Source: Hymenobacter aquaticus (lineage in GTDB: Bacteria; Bacteroidota; Bacteroidia; Cytophagales; Hymenobacteraceae). Taken from it: DNA of 64,000 nucleotides. Within the stretch, counting starts at the first letter, position 1. Each line of letters begins with the position of its first letter. Positions 57,250-64,000 of the stretch are shown piece after piece. Position numbers and translations under genes: made by a program. The stretch is from the NCBI RefSeq assembly GCF_004765605.1, contig NZ_SRLC01000001.1:2728001-2792000 (forward strand), written 5' to 3'. The notes under the pieces are model-generated. The model was not told the origin of the DNA, searched no databases, and was given only the letters and a program-made list of their open reading frames with translations.

Positions 57250-57282
57250 ACGGGGGTTTCTAAGAAATACGGCGGTTATTAC

Positions 57283-57315
57283 AAAACCGGCCGCTCATGA
57301 GGAGCGGCCGGTTCT
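57283..57315 (-). terminator. hairpin between barrel-lipoprotein genes 3 and 2
   Basis: AACCGGCCGCTC and GAGCGGCCGGTT are perfect 12-bp arms around ATGAG. On the minus strand it follows the paralogue remnant and is followed by TTTTG, a weak T-run. Confidence 0.6.
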
Positions 57316-57338
57316 TATACTGATGCTAAACTAGCAAA

Positions 57339-57431
57339 CTATGGTTGCACGCCGTTTCGCTGGTTACTTAAAAGCTTTGGCCGGAACACGACGCCCAGGC
57401 TGACCATCGGCATCGGGCGCGACGGGGTGCC
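57339..57431 (-). pseudogene. C-terminal remnant of a fifth barrel-lipoprotein paralogue
   Basis: The reverse-strand frame ending at TAG 57341-57339 reads SRPMPMVSLGVVFRPK..., nearly identical to the end of the 58305-59093 protein (SRPVPMVSLGVVFRPQ). Only this C-terminal piece of about 25 codons is present; upstream lies the intact end of paralogue 3. It is what remains after a deletion or recombination between tandem copies. Confidence 0.7.
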
Positions 57432-57473
57432 GTGTTATGCAGCTAGCTGTGGAAACCGCAGTAATGCTCCTGC

Positions 57474-58256
57474 TCATAGTCGTTTCCGCAGCCGCCCCGG
57501 CTGAACCACCAAGCCTACCCCCAGACGGGGACGGGCGGCGTAAAATACGCTATTCTCCGGCGGTGAAGCCAGTGCTACCGAATACCCGACCTGGGCCTCA
57601 AGGCGCACAGCCCTCTCCTTCGTACGCACCACCCAGGCCGGCTCCAGGTACCACATGGCCGGTTGACCCCGATTTTGCCCGTTCAGCGTCAGGTGGGCAA
57701 ACCGGACATGGCTCAGCCGCAGCACCAAGCCCAGCGCCCCGATACCCGCGCCGGGGGCAGCCCACGTCGCGCTTCCCTGCCCAGCTATGGTAGTGAACCG
57801 GCCCAACTGCTCTGGTAAGCCCCGCCGAACTGCCGTGCCGCCACTGGCACCGCCCACGGGTACAATGAAGCCGGGCAGGCCTGGGGTAGTTGTACCGTGG
57901 GCAAACGTGCGGCCCTGCCCAAAGCTCCCGGCTATTTCTACCCTAGCTCGGCCCTTGCCTAGGGTAAAATAGTAGCCCATACCCACTTCATATTGCCGGT
58001 TCCGCAAATACGAAGCCGTACTATCGGTGGCTTCGCCGCTACGGCAGGCACTTAGGGCGGCCCCTAGCCGCAGGAGTTCTACCGGCGACCAGGCGGCCGC
58101 TGCCTGGCCCGTTTCGAACAGGTGCCAGCTACCGGCCACCGCCAACTGCCCCCGATGCTGCACCACCGGCGTGGTAGCCAGCATCGGCTGGTAAAATGGC
58201 ACGCAGCCCGTGGCAGTGCCAACCCCTAGCAAGGCCCAGAGTAAATAACGTACCAT
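57474..58256 (-). CDS. paralogous barrel-lipoprotein 3
   Basis: The 260-residue protein has the signal and lipobox YLLWALLGVGTATGC (Cys about 18) followed by VPFYQPMLATTPVVQHRGQLAVAGS. The shared motifs are AAAWSPVELLRLGAAL, RNRQYEVGMGYYFTLGKG and GSFGQGRTFAHG. The C-terminal ARPRLGVGLVVQPGRL replaces SLGVVFRP of paralogue 4. It carries extra Cys (ALSACRSGE). The ATG at 58256 opens the signal peptide. It lies 48 bases downstream of paralogue 4. Function unknown. Confidence 0.78.
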   Translation of the reverse strand: MVRYLLWALLGVGTATGCVPFYQPMLATTPVVQHRGQLAVAGSWHLFETGQAAAAWSPVELLRLGAALSACRSGEATDSTASYLRNRQYEVGMGYYFTLGKGRARVEIAGSFGQGRTFAHGTTTPGLPGFIVPVGGASGGTAVRRGLPEQLGRFTTIAGQGSATWAAPGAGIGALGLVLRLSHVRFAHLTLNGQNRGQPAMWYLEPAWVVRTKERAVRLEAQVGYSVALASPPENSVFYAARPRLGVGLVVQPGRLRKRL

Positions 58257-58304
58257 TGGCAACTGAGTTGAGAGAGTAACCAAGCTATATCGAACCGGCC
58301 CGGC

Positions 58305-59093
58305 TTACTTATCGCGCCCGAACTGCGGCCGGAACACGACGCCCAGGCTAACCATTGGCACGGGCCGGGACGCCTTGCGGGCTTCGCGGTTCTCGGCGTA
58401 GTAGTCGTTGCGGCCAGGACCTTCCGGCGCTACCAGCGGCGCGGGCTGCTGGGCTACCGACAGGCCCGCGGTAGCCTGGAGCTGCCACCGGTCGCGCGGG
58501 TCGAGGCTGACCCGGTAGAAGGCCAGGCCCTCGTGGCGGAAGGCGTTTTGCATGGGAATGGCCAGGACTTCGGGAGAGGAGCCGAAGCGGTACTCCAGCT
58601 GGCCGTAGCGCACATTGGCGAGCCGGTAGACTAGGCCAAACGACTGGGCCTGCCGCTCATGGGCCAGGCTCAATTGCCCGAATACCTTGCTGTACCGGGC
58701 ATGGTAGGTGTTGATCCCGCCAATGGGAAACTCCGCCAGGGCTTTTTGGGCGGTGGCGGCTCCGTAGCCGGCCAGGCCCGTCAGCACCCAGCGGGGGCTC
58801 AGGTGGACGTAGCTACCCAGGCCCGCTTCCCACTGCCGGGTGGTGGCGTAGGTATTTTCCGCCAGCTTCGGCTGAAACGAGCCGGCGGCCGTCACCAGCA
58901 GATGCGGCAGGGGCGAATACACGGCCGTGCCCTCCAGGCGGGTGTTGGGTTGCAGGCTGCCGGTGAGCTCCAGCTGGCCCTGCTGGCTGACGGTGGAAAC
59001 GGTGGGCTGCATGGGCGTGTAGACCGTGCAGCTGCCCAGCCCAGCCAGTAGAGCAAGTTGACTTAGATACTGGTAGAAATTGCGGGTTGCCAT
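58305..59093 (-). CDS. paralogous barrel-lipoprotein 4
   Basis: The 262-residue protein begins with a signal and lipobox (LALLAGLGSC, Cys about 22) and TVYTPMQPTVSTVSQQGQLELTGS. It shares TAVYSPLPHLLVTAAGSFQPK, RQWEAGLGSYVHLSPRWVLTGLAGYG, YSKVFGQLSLAHER and the end PVPMVSLGVVFRPQFGRDK with its relatives. The pattern of about 45 to 50 % aromatic or small residues on alternate positions suggests a beta-barrel. It is the first gene of the reverse-strand run, with the promoter box TACGTTTG 40 bases upstream. Function unknown. Confidence 0.8.
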   Translation of the reverse strand: MATRNFYQYLSQLALLAGLGSCTVYTPMQPTVSTVSQQGQLELTGSLQPNTRLEGTAVYSPLPHLLVTAAGSFQPKLAENTYATTRQWEAGLGSYVHLSPRWVLTGLAGYGAATAQKALAEFPIGGINTYHARYSKVFGQLSLAHERQAQSFGLVYRLANVRYGQLEYRFGSSPEVLAIPMQNAFRHEGLAFYRVSLDPRDRWQLQATAGLSVAQQPAPLVAPEGPGRNDYYAENREARKASRPVPMVSLGVVFRPQFGRDK

Positions 59094-59132
59094 AGAAAGT
59101 AGCCGAAGTACGAAGTGCGGTGGTTGATACCT

Positions 59133-59140
59133 CAAACGTA
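59133..59140 (-). promoter_or_regulatory. -7 box of the barrel-lipoprotein run
   Basis: On the minus strand TACGTTTG matches TAnnTTTG exactly, 40 bases before the paralogue 4 ATG. No clear -33 TTG. Confidence 0.45.
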
Positions 59141-59298
59141 CACCGGCTCTCGGGCCAGGCGAAACCGATATTCCGGTTTATCAGACTTTATACACCGGCC
59201 AGCTTTTCCTGCTCAACCGCTAAAAAACCGTTCTTACTAGGCTGTTACCGGCATTTCGGCTGCTCCCGGCCAGGACTTTTAATTCCGTTATTCTGGTA

Positions 59299-59534
59299 AT
59301 GGGTTCAGCAAGCGGCAGAGGCTGGAGCCGCAGCCACACCCTGACGGTGGAAAACCGCTCGGGTAACGCATTGGTGCTGTGGATGGCCCAGAAGGACGGT
59401 AAGGAAACGACGACGCAGACGTGTCCCGCCGGGCAAATAATGGTGCTGACGCGGGCCCAGCTGGGCCGGAAACGGCGCGGTTTGCGGGGGACACGGGCGG
59501 GGAGGCTATGGTTGTGGTGCGGCGGGTGGTGTAG
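59299..59534 (+). pseudogene. small gene with an apparent frameshift
   Basis: The frame from ATG 59299 reads like a real protein (SHTLTVENRSGNALVLWMAQ, then TTTQTCPAGQIMVLTRAQLG) until about 59464, after which it becomes Arg- and Trp-rich and loses codon bias. Moving to the next frame at 59466 restores a protein-like end, PETARFAGDTGGEAMVVVRR, stopping at TAG 59532-59534. A single missing base near 59464-59466 explains both. The terminator at 59558 supports transcription. It could be a decayed gene, a sequencing error in GGGCC, or a programmed shift. I recognise no family. Confidence 0.55.
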
Positions 59535-59557
59535 CGGTAGTTTCTGAGTAGCTTAGG

Positions 59558-59592
59558 AAGCAGGTGGGGCGTAAGTGCCGCCTGCTTTTTTT
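59558..59592 (+). terminator. terminator after the frameshifted small gene
   Basis: AAGCAGGTGG and CCGCCTGCTT form a stem with one G-T pair, followed by a run of eight T. It lies 24 bases after the restored stop at 59534. Confidence 0.8.
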
Positions 59593-59623
59593 GTGTAGCT
59601 TGGGAGGAATACCTGTGTTTATT

Positions 59624-60034
59624 ATGTCGCAAAAAGAGTTTACCGATTATGTAACGGCCTGCCTATTCAGCCATTTTCCACAGTTTGTGCAAGGATATGC
59701 CAAGAAGCATGACGACATTATGGTTATCGACTATCCAAGTAGCCAAGGCAAGCTACTTCTCCGCATAACTACGCGGGGCAGGGAGCTTGCGGTAGGCTTT
59801 GCGGCCAACGCCGAGCGATTCGCCTGGCATCTGCACATGCGCCAGCTTGGAGCCATCACACCGGAAGAGGAAATTCAGGCGGCAACTCAGCTTTTACGCA
59901 GGATTTTTACTGATAGTGAGCTGATCGTACACTCATCGGCCTTGGGGTATTTTCTTACCGAAGACCCAGCGGGCATCTACCAGTATCAACAGCCGGAGGA
60001 AATCATCAGCGTCTTTCATTGGAGCGAACTATAG
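59624..60034 (+). CDS. uncharacterised protein, low GC
   Basis: The 136-residue protein is not one I recognise. It looks like a single alpha+beta domain: helix FTDYVTACLFSHFPQFVQGYAK, strands KLLLRITTRGRELAVGFA, helix EEEIQAATQLLRRIFTDSELIV and closing strands (GIYQYQQPEEIISVFHWS). No signal peptide or TM helix. Its GC is clearly lower than that of neighbours, a sign of recent acquisition. Small acidic proteins of this kind, alone near a degraded gene, are sometimes immunity proteins, but there is no toxin next to it. The ATG at 59624 is chosen over an upstream Met because the upstream part runs through the terminator. Confidence 0.7.
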   Translation: MSQKEFTDYVTACLFSHFPQFVQGYAKKHDDIMVIDYPSSQGKLLLRITTRGRELAVGFAANAERFAWHLHMRQLGAITPEEEIQAATQLLRRIFTDSELIVHSSALGYFLTEDPAGIYQYQQPEEIISVFHWSEL

Positions 60035-60089
60035 GTGTACGCCTCTTTCCTCTTTGACCAGCTAAAAGCACAGAATCTACCGGTGTCCT

Positions 60090-60270
60090 AACTGGCGCGA
60101 GTTTAGGCGCAGCCGTAACTCGTGACCAGTCATGACATGGAGGTTGTACCTCCACTGCTGCAGAGCGGCAAACCGGAACCGCGCCGAAGGCAGGTCGTTC
60201 TAACGGGGGAGGCACAGCCTCCCGGCATAAACCGGCACGAGTTACGGCTGCGCCTAAACTCGCGCCAGTT
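60090..60270. repeat. family E element: 35-bp perfect inverted repeat with nested hairpins
   Basis: Arms 60090-60124 (starting AACTGGCGCGAGTTTAGGCG) and 60236-60270 are exact complements over 35 bases, separated by 111 bases. The loop holds two smaller hairpins, GGAGGTTGTACCTCC (about 60139-60153) and GGGAGGCACAGCCTCCC (about 60207-60223). The element begins 55 bases after the plus-strand stop and is followed by the RNase Y terminator. No coding capacity. Confidence 0.9.
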
Positions 60271-60277
60271 CAATCAC

Positions 60278-60313
60278 AAAAAAGCCCCCGCAACTCTCGT
60301 CGCGGGGGCTTTT
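60278..60313. terminator. terminator after RNase Y
   Basis: AAAAGCCCCCGC and GCGGGGGCTTTT form the stem around AACTCTCGTC-type loop sequence, 20 bases past the RNase Y stop; A-run and T-run allow use on both strands. Confidence 0.85.
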
Positions 60314-60332
60314 GCTTTCTGAATACAGCTAC

Positions 60333-62030
60333 CTACTTAGCGTAGGCTACGGCGCGCATTTCGCGGATTACCGTGATTTTGATCTGGCCGGGGTACTGCA
60401 TTTCCTTCTCGATTTTCTGCGAGATTTCGTAGCTCAGCTCCTGGGCCCGGTCGTCGGTTACGTTGTCGGCGTTGACCATCACGCGCAACTCGCGGCCGGC
60501 CTGGATGGCGTAGCACTGCAGCACGCCGTCGAACGATACGGCGGTTTCTTCGAGCTGCTTGAGGCGCTTGATGTAGCTTTCCATCATCTCGCGGCGGGCA
60601 CCGGGGCGCGAGCCGCTGATGGCGTCGCAGGCCTGCACGAGGGGTGAAATCATGGCCGTCATCTCGATTTCGTCGTGGTGGGCGCCGATGGCGTTGACCA
60701 CGTCGGGGTGCTCCTTGTACTTCTTGGCCATCTCCATGCCCAGGATGGCGTGGGGCAGCTCGGGCTCCTCGGTGCTTACTTTACCGATGTCGTGGAGCAG
60801 GCCGGCGCGCTTGGCGTGCTTCACGTTCAGGCCCAGCTCGGCGGCCATCGTGGCGCAGAGGTTGGCTACTTCGCGCGAGTGCTGGAGCAGGTTCTGACCA
60901 TACGACGAGCGGAAGCGCATGCGGCCCACCATCTTGATCAGCTCGGGGTGCAGGCCGTGAATGCCCAGGTCGATGATGGTCCGCTCGCCGATTTCGACGA
61001 TTTCCTCGTCGATGTTCTTGCGGGTCTTGGCCACGATTTCCTCGATGCGGGCCGGGTGAATGCGGCCGTCCTTCACCAGCAAGTGCAGGCTCAGGCGGGC
61101 TACTTCGCGGCGCACCGGGTCGAAGCCGGAGATGATAATGGCCTCGGGCGTGTCGTCGACGATGATTTCGACGCCGGTAGCGGCTTCCAGGGCGCGGATG
61201 TTGCGGCCCTCGCGGCCGATGATTTTGCCTTTTACGTCGTCCGATTCGATGTTAAAAATCGAGACGCAGTTCTCAATGGCGTGCTCGGCGGCGGTGCGCT
61301 GAATGGTTTCGAGCACGACTTTCTTGGCATCTTTGGTAGCCGTGAGCTTGGCCTGGGCCACCACGTCCTTGATGTAGGAGCTGGCCTGGATCTGGGCTTC
61401 GTTCTTGAGCGACTCGACCAGCTGCTCGCGGGCTTCGGCGGCGGTCAGGCCCGAAATGGTTTCGAGCTGGTGCTGCACCTGGCTGAGCTGGGCCTGGAGC
61501 GACTCGCGGGTGCTTTCCAGCTCCTCCTCTACTTCCTGCTCGCGCTGCTGGAGCTTGGCTAGCTGGGTTTCCAGGGTGGCGCGGCGCTTTTCTTCCTGGG
61601 CCTCCAGCCGCTCGCGCTGCTGCTGGGAGTCATGCTGGAGCTTTTCGCGCAGGGCGTCCATGTCCTGCTCCTTCTTCTGGATTTGCTCGAGCTGGCGCTG
61701 GGTGGTGAGGGTGAGCTGCTTGATGCTCTGCTCCTGCTCGACTACGCCCTGGCGGCGCTGGGTCAGCTCGGCTTCGAGCTCCTGCTTCTGCCGCTTGCTG
61801 TCCTGCTCAAACTCGTTTTTGAGCAGGCGGAATTTGTCTTTCGACTGCTGAATCCGCTCGTCGCGGGTGCGGGTGGCCTGGGCTTCGGCCTCCTGAATGA
61901 TCTGTTGGGCGCGGGCTTTGGCGTCGGCCTCGTGGTCCAGGCGGGCCTTGCCGGCCAGCTGCCTGCCGACCACGATGCCGACCCCAAGGGCAAGCACGGC
62001 GGCCAGGATGATATACAAAATGTCGGGCAT
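60333..62030 (-). CDS. rny: ribonuclease Y
   Basis: The 565-residue protein has the RNase Y layout: N-terminal membrane anchor ([19 protein letters not shown], about 5-23), a very long coiled coil (about 30-230, rich in Glu, Gln and Arg), a KH domain with [29 protein letters not shown] (about 260-288) and an HD domain with [14 protein letters not shown] (His-Asp pair about 405) and IGAHHDEIE. It starts mRNA decay by endonucleolytic cuts at the inner membrane. It ends the reverse-strand run pheT - coiled-coil gene - zapA - rny, typical for this phylum. Confidence 0.97.
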   Translation of the reverse strand: MPDILYIILAAVLALGVGIVVGRQLAGKARLDHEADAKARAQQIIQEAEAQATRTRDERIQQSKDKFRLLKNEFEQDSKRQKQELEAELTQRRQGVVEQEQSIKQLTLTTQRQLEQIQKKEQDMDALREKLQHDSQQQRERLEAQEEKRRATLETQLAKLQQREQEVEEELESTRESLQAQLSQVQHQLETISGLTAAEAREQLVESLKNEAQIQASSYIKDVVAQAKLTATKDAKKVVLETIQRTAAEHAIENCVSIFNIESDDVKGKIIGREGRNIRALEAATGVEIIVDDTPEAIIISGFDPVRREVARLSLHLLVKDGRIHPARIEEIVAKTRKNIDEEIVEIGERTIIDLGIHGLHPELIKMVGRMRFRSSYGQNLLQHSREVANLCATMAAELGLNVKHAKRAGLLHDIGKVSTEEPELPHAILGMEMAKKYKEHPDVVNAIGAHHDEIEMTAMISPLVQACDAISGSRPGARREMMESYIKRLKQLEETAVSFDGVLQCYAIQAGRELRVMVNADNVTDDRAQELSYEISQKIEKEMQYPGQIKITVIREMRAVAYAK

Positions 62031-62153
62031 TGAGCTATGGTTTTAGGGGGGTGGGGAAAAACCATAACACGGAAAAACCTGCCGACGACGAACGAATGGC
62101 GGAGCCGCTTGCCCCACCCGATTCGAGTCTGAAACGATGCCGGCGCCGGTGCT
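62031..62153 (-). ncRNA. candidate 6S-like RNA between zapA and rny
   Basis: The 123-base gap has no ORF but is structured. GGGTGGGG (minus strand, 62119-62112) pairs with CCCCACCC (62056-62049), enclosing an inner GCGG-CT-CCGC hairpin and other purine-rich segments. From memory, Bacteroidota 6S-Flavo type RNAs are often annotated between zapA and rny, and this size (about 110-120 bases) fits. I have not aligned it to a covariance model, so the identity rests on position and structure. It could instead be a leader of the rny mRNA. Confidence 0.35.
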
Positions 62154-62444
62154 TTAGCCCAGCACCACGCCCGACAGCAGCTCGTCCAAGCGCGCGAGGC
62201 GTTCGGTCAGGGCTGCATCGGTGCCGTCCTTTTCCTTGCTGACCTTCAGGCTGTCAGCCATGGTGGACAAGGCAATCATGGCCAGCAGATCCTGCTTGTC
62301 CTGAATGCCATACTGCTCGCGAAATTCCTTGATCCGCTCGCCCAGCAGGCGGCCCGCCAGGCGCAGGCGCTCCTCCTCCAGGGGGGCTACCCGCATCGGG
62401 TAATCCCGGTCGGCAATGCGGATTTTAATGGAAAGTTCGCTCAT
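62154..62444 (-). CDS. zapA: cell division protein ZapA
   Basis: The 96-residue protein begins ELSIKIRIADRDYPMRVAPLEEERLRLAG, the ZapA head domain, and continues as a C-terminal coiled coil (QYGIQDKQDLLAMIALSTMADSLKV). ZapA binds FtsZ and bundles filaments at the division ring. In Bacteroidota the gene follows a small coiled-coil gene downstream of pheT, as here. Cytoplasmic. Confidence 0.93.
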   Translation of the reverse strand: MSELSIKIRIADRDYPMRVAPLEEERLRLAGRLLGERIKEFREQYGIQDKQDLLAMIALSTMADSLKVSKEKDGTDAALTERLARLDELLSGVVLG

Positions 62445-62475
62445 CGGGAGCAGCAGTCGTGGGATGTAGGGTTTG

Positions 62476-62772
62476 TTACTCTCTCAAGTAGGCAAGGCAC
62501 TTATCTATTTCGCGGATATATTCGTTGAGGCGAAGTTTCAGCTCGTTTGCGTTGGCAGGTTCCCCTGCTATGGTATTGACAAGTTTAGCGATATTCTCTT
62601 GATTCTGGAAATCCTTCAACTGCCGCTCCCGGTCGCGCACGTCGGCCCGGAGCTGTTGGATGGTGGTCTGGGCATCGGCCAAATCCTCGCGCAAGCCCTG
62701 ATAGGCAGCCACTAAAGACGTCACCTGACGCTCCAGGCGGTCTAGTTGGGCAAGTTGTTTGGAAGAGGCCAT
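62476..62772 (-). CDS. coiled-coil protein upstream of zapA
   Basis: The 98-residue protein is nearly one long coiled coil (QLAQLDRLERQVTSLVAAYQGLREDLADAQTTIQQLRADV) with a shorter C-terminal helical part ending ELKLRLNEYIREIDKCLAYL. It lies 31 bases before zapA. A gene of this size at this place is common in Bacteroidota, and its shape suggests a ZapB-like partner of the division ring, but that is inference from position. Confidence 0.85.
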   Translation of the reverse strand: MASSKQLAQLDRLERQVTSLVAAYQGLREDLADAQTTIQQLRADVRDRERQLKDFQNQENIAKLVNTIAGEPANANELKLRLNEYIREIDKCLAYLRE

Positions 62773-62942
62773 CGAAAAAGAAATATTTTGGAGGCTAATG
62801 TAAGACGAAGTTGCCGGCTGTGGTACTCCGGAGTTAAAGTTGGGCTTTAACTCGCTTCAGCCAACTACCTTCAATACCAAAAACGGCCCGGGCATTTACG
62901 TGTATAGAGTTGGCACGAATTGTCCTGGTATACTCTATAAAG

Positions 62943-63035
62943 CGTCATGCTGAGCGGAGTCGAAGCATCTCTGCCGCAGTAGTAAATAGATTTTACCATT
63001 GCAGTAGAGATGCTTCGACTTCGCTCAGCATGACG
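62943..63035. repeat. dispersed inverted repeat, family A copy 6
   Basis: The ends CGTCATGCTGAGCGGAGTC and GACTTCGCTCAGCATGACG bracket GAAGCATCTCT / AGAGATGCTTCG. It starts 13 bases past the pheT stop (minus strand), leaving about 170 bases to the next gene. Confidence 0.86.
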
Positions 63036-63047
63036 TCCTTTTGGGAG

Positions 63048-64000
63048 TTACTTCCGGATCAGGGCCCCGGCCTGCTTTTCGAACTGGCCGATGAGGCGCT
63101 GCATTACGCCGTCGATGGCCTGGTCGGTGAGGGTTTGGGTGGGGTCCTGCAGGGTGAAGCTCACGGAGTAGGACTTTTTGCCCGCACCCAGATTTTCGCC
63201 CTCGTACACGTCGAACACGTTCACGCTCTGCAGCAGCTTTTTCTCGGTGCGCTGGGCAATCTGACGGAGCTGGTCGAAGGTCACGGTCCGGTCGACGACT
63301 ACGGACAAGTCGCGGCGCACCTCGGGGAACTTGGCCAACTCCTTGGCCGTGAGCGTGTTCTTGTATTTCCGCATCAGGAAGTCCCAATCCAGCTCGGCGT
63401 ACCACACGGGCTGGTTCACGTCGAGGCGTTTGAGGATGGCTGGCGACACGGCCCCGAGGTGGGCCACCGGCTGGTTCTGGGCCAGCAAGGTGAGGCCCCC
63501 GGCCAAGTACGGATGCTGCACGGGCTGGGACGCGGGCTGCGCAAAGCCGAACGAGGCCAGGACCTGCTGCACGGCGGCGGCTAGCTGGTGGAAAGTGGTT
63601 TTGTCGGACTTCTGCTGCCAGGTTTCGGCGGCGGTGTTGCCGCTGAGGTAGATAACGAGCTTGTTTCGCTCAGTATACTTGCCCTCGGCTTCGCGGTGGT
63701 AAGTTTTGCCGAACTCGTAGAGCTTCAGGTCGCGCTGGCGGCGGTTGACGTTGTAGCGGATGATTTCCAGGCCCGAGTGCAGCAGCGTGGGGCGCATCAC
63801 GTTCAGGTCGGCGCTGTTGAAGTTGAGCACCGGTACCAGAGTTTCATCCTTCTCCCCTTCCTTCTCGAAATAGAGCGAGTTGGTCAGCGAGTTGGTAATG
63901 ATTTCCGAAAAGCCCTGGCCGCTGAGCAGGCGGGCCGTGTTCTGGCGCAGCACCTCGGGGTCGGGGTTGGGGAATTTGGCCAGGAACGAAGCCGAGTTGT
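63048..64000 (-). CDS. pheT: phenylalanine-tRNA ligase subunit beta, C-terminal part (cut by window edge)
   Basis: The frame is open from base 64000 to the stop at 63048, giving 317 codons of the C-terminal part; the start lies beyond the window. The B3/B4-type and core regions are seen (TARLLSGQGFSEIITNSLTN, NFNSADLNVMRPTLLHSGL) and the ferredoxin-fold anticodon-binding domain ends the chain (FPEVRRDLSVVVDRTVTFDQLRQIA ... SYSVSFTLQDPTQTL). PheT with PheS charges tRNA-Phe. It leads the run toward zapA and rny. Confidence 0.95.
   Translation of the reverse strand, partial: NSASFLAKFPNPDPEVLRQNTARLLSGQGFSEIITNSLTNSLYFEKEGEKDETLVPVLNFNSADLNVMRPTLLHSGLEIIRYNVNRRQRDLKLYEFGKTYHREAEGKYTERNKLVIYLSGNTAAETWQQKSDKTTFHQLAAAVQQVLASFGFAQPASQPVQHPYLAGGLTLLAQNQPVAHLGAVSPAILKRLDVNQPVWYAELDWDFLMRKYKNTLTAKELAKFPEVRRDLSVVVDRTVTFDQLRQIAQRTEKKLLQSVNVFDVYEGENLGAGKKSYSVSFTLQDPTQTLTDQAIDGVMQRLIGQFEKQAGALIRK

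Noticed and set aside
1..64000. tRNA or rRNA genes
   Set aside because: I saw no cloverleaf-like sequence with a TTC-type T-loop and CCA-type end, and no rRNA-like block.

Overview
The window looks like a chromosomal segment of a GC-rich Bacteroidota, most likely a Hymenobacter-like member of the Cytophagales. The evidence is the DUF4249 plus TonB-receptor pair, a 2TM-domain protein, the CvfB, RNase Y, ZapA and PheT gene set, several TAnnTTTG-type -7 boxes typical of the phylum's main sigma factor, and the intergenic repeat style. I see no tRNA, rRNA, insertion sequence, CRISPR array or prophage. A single phage-type lysozyme stands alone.

Layout: 1-8.0 kb holds the N-terminal part of a multi-PAS sensor (reverse strand, cut by the left edge) and a tripartite RND efflux operon (TolC-like, AcrA-like, AcrB-like). 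8.1-12.6 kb holds a nitroreductase, an unrecognised helical protein, a secreted esterase, a glycine-zipper protein and a SnoaL-like lipoprotein. 12.7-15.9 kb is an aldehyde-handling module (ExaC-type dehydrogenase, DUF779 protein, divergent AraC regulator). 16-20.8 kb holds an M1 aminopeptidase, a GreB-like factor and an MFS exporter. 20.9-25.3 kb is a reverse-strand run of RmlD-like reductase, the TIGR03915/TIGR03916 DNA-metabolism and radical-SAM pair, an epoxide-hydrolase-like enzyme and a small Cys-rich ORF. 25.5-30.2 kb holds a BamA/TamA-like protein, CvfB, an NAD-binding protein and a small outer-membrane protein. 30.5-36.1 kb holds the lysozyme, the DUF4249/TonB pair, an OmpH-like protein and a GNAT. 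36.2-39.3 kb is an AstE-like, RimK and RimB (retropepsin-like) group. 39.6-44.1 kb holds a PQQ-type dehydrogenase, an MBL hydrolase, a macrodomain protein and a hydrolase. 44.2-47.9 kb is DUF502, IspH, Cmk and small proteins. 48-54 kb holds adenine deaminase, a response regulator, a CBS/cysteine synthase, SucD and a lipoprotein-protease fusion. 54.2-59.1 kb holds four paralogous outer-membrane lipoprotein genes around a flavin disulfide reductase. 60.3-64 kb is RNase Y, a candidate 6S-like RNA, ZapA, a coiled-coil protein and PheT (cut by the right edge).

The most unusual content is non-coding. Three intergenic tandem arrays (4.5, 9.8 and 27.5 kb) have unrelated sequences but exact periods of 21, 42 and 42 bp, two or four DNA turns, and are built on 16-18 bp palindromic cores. 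At least five further families of long inverted repeats are scattered through the window, nearly all at the 3' ends of genes, in several cases supplying part or all of the stop codon. Two of these carry CACATT-rich simple-sequence tails around an internal terminator hairpin. A perfect 69-bp palindrome lies at 31.05 kb. All functions are read from sequence alone; no searches were run.
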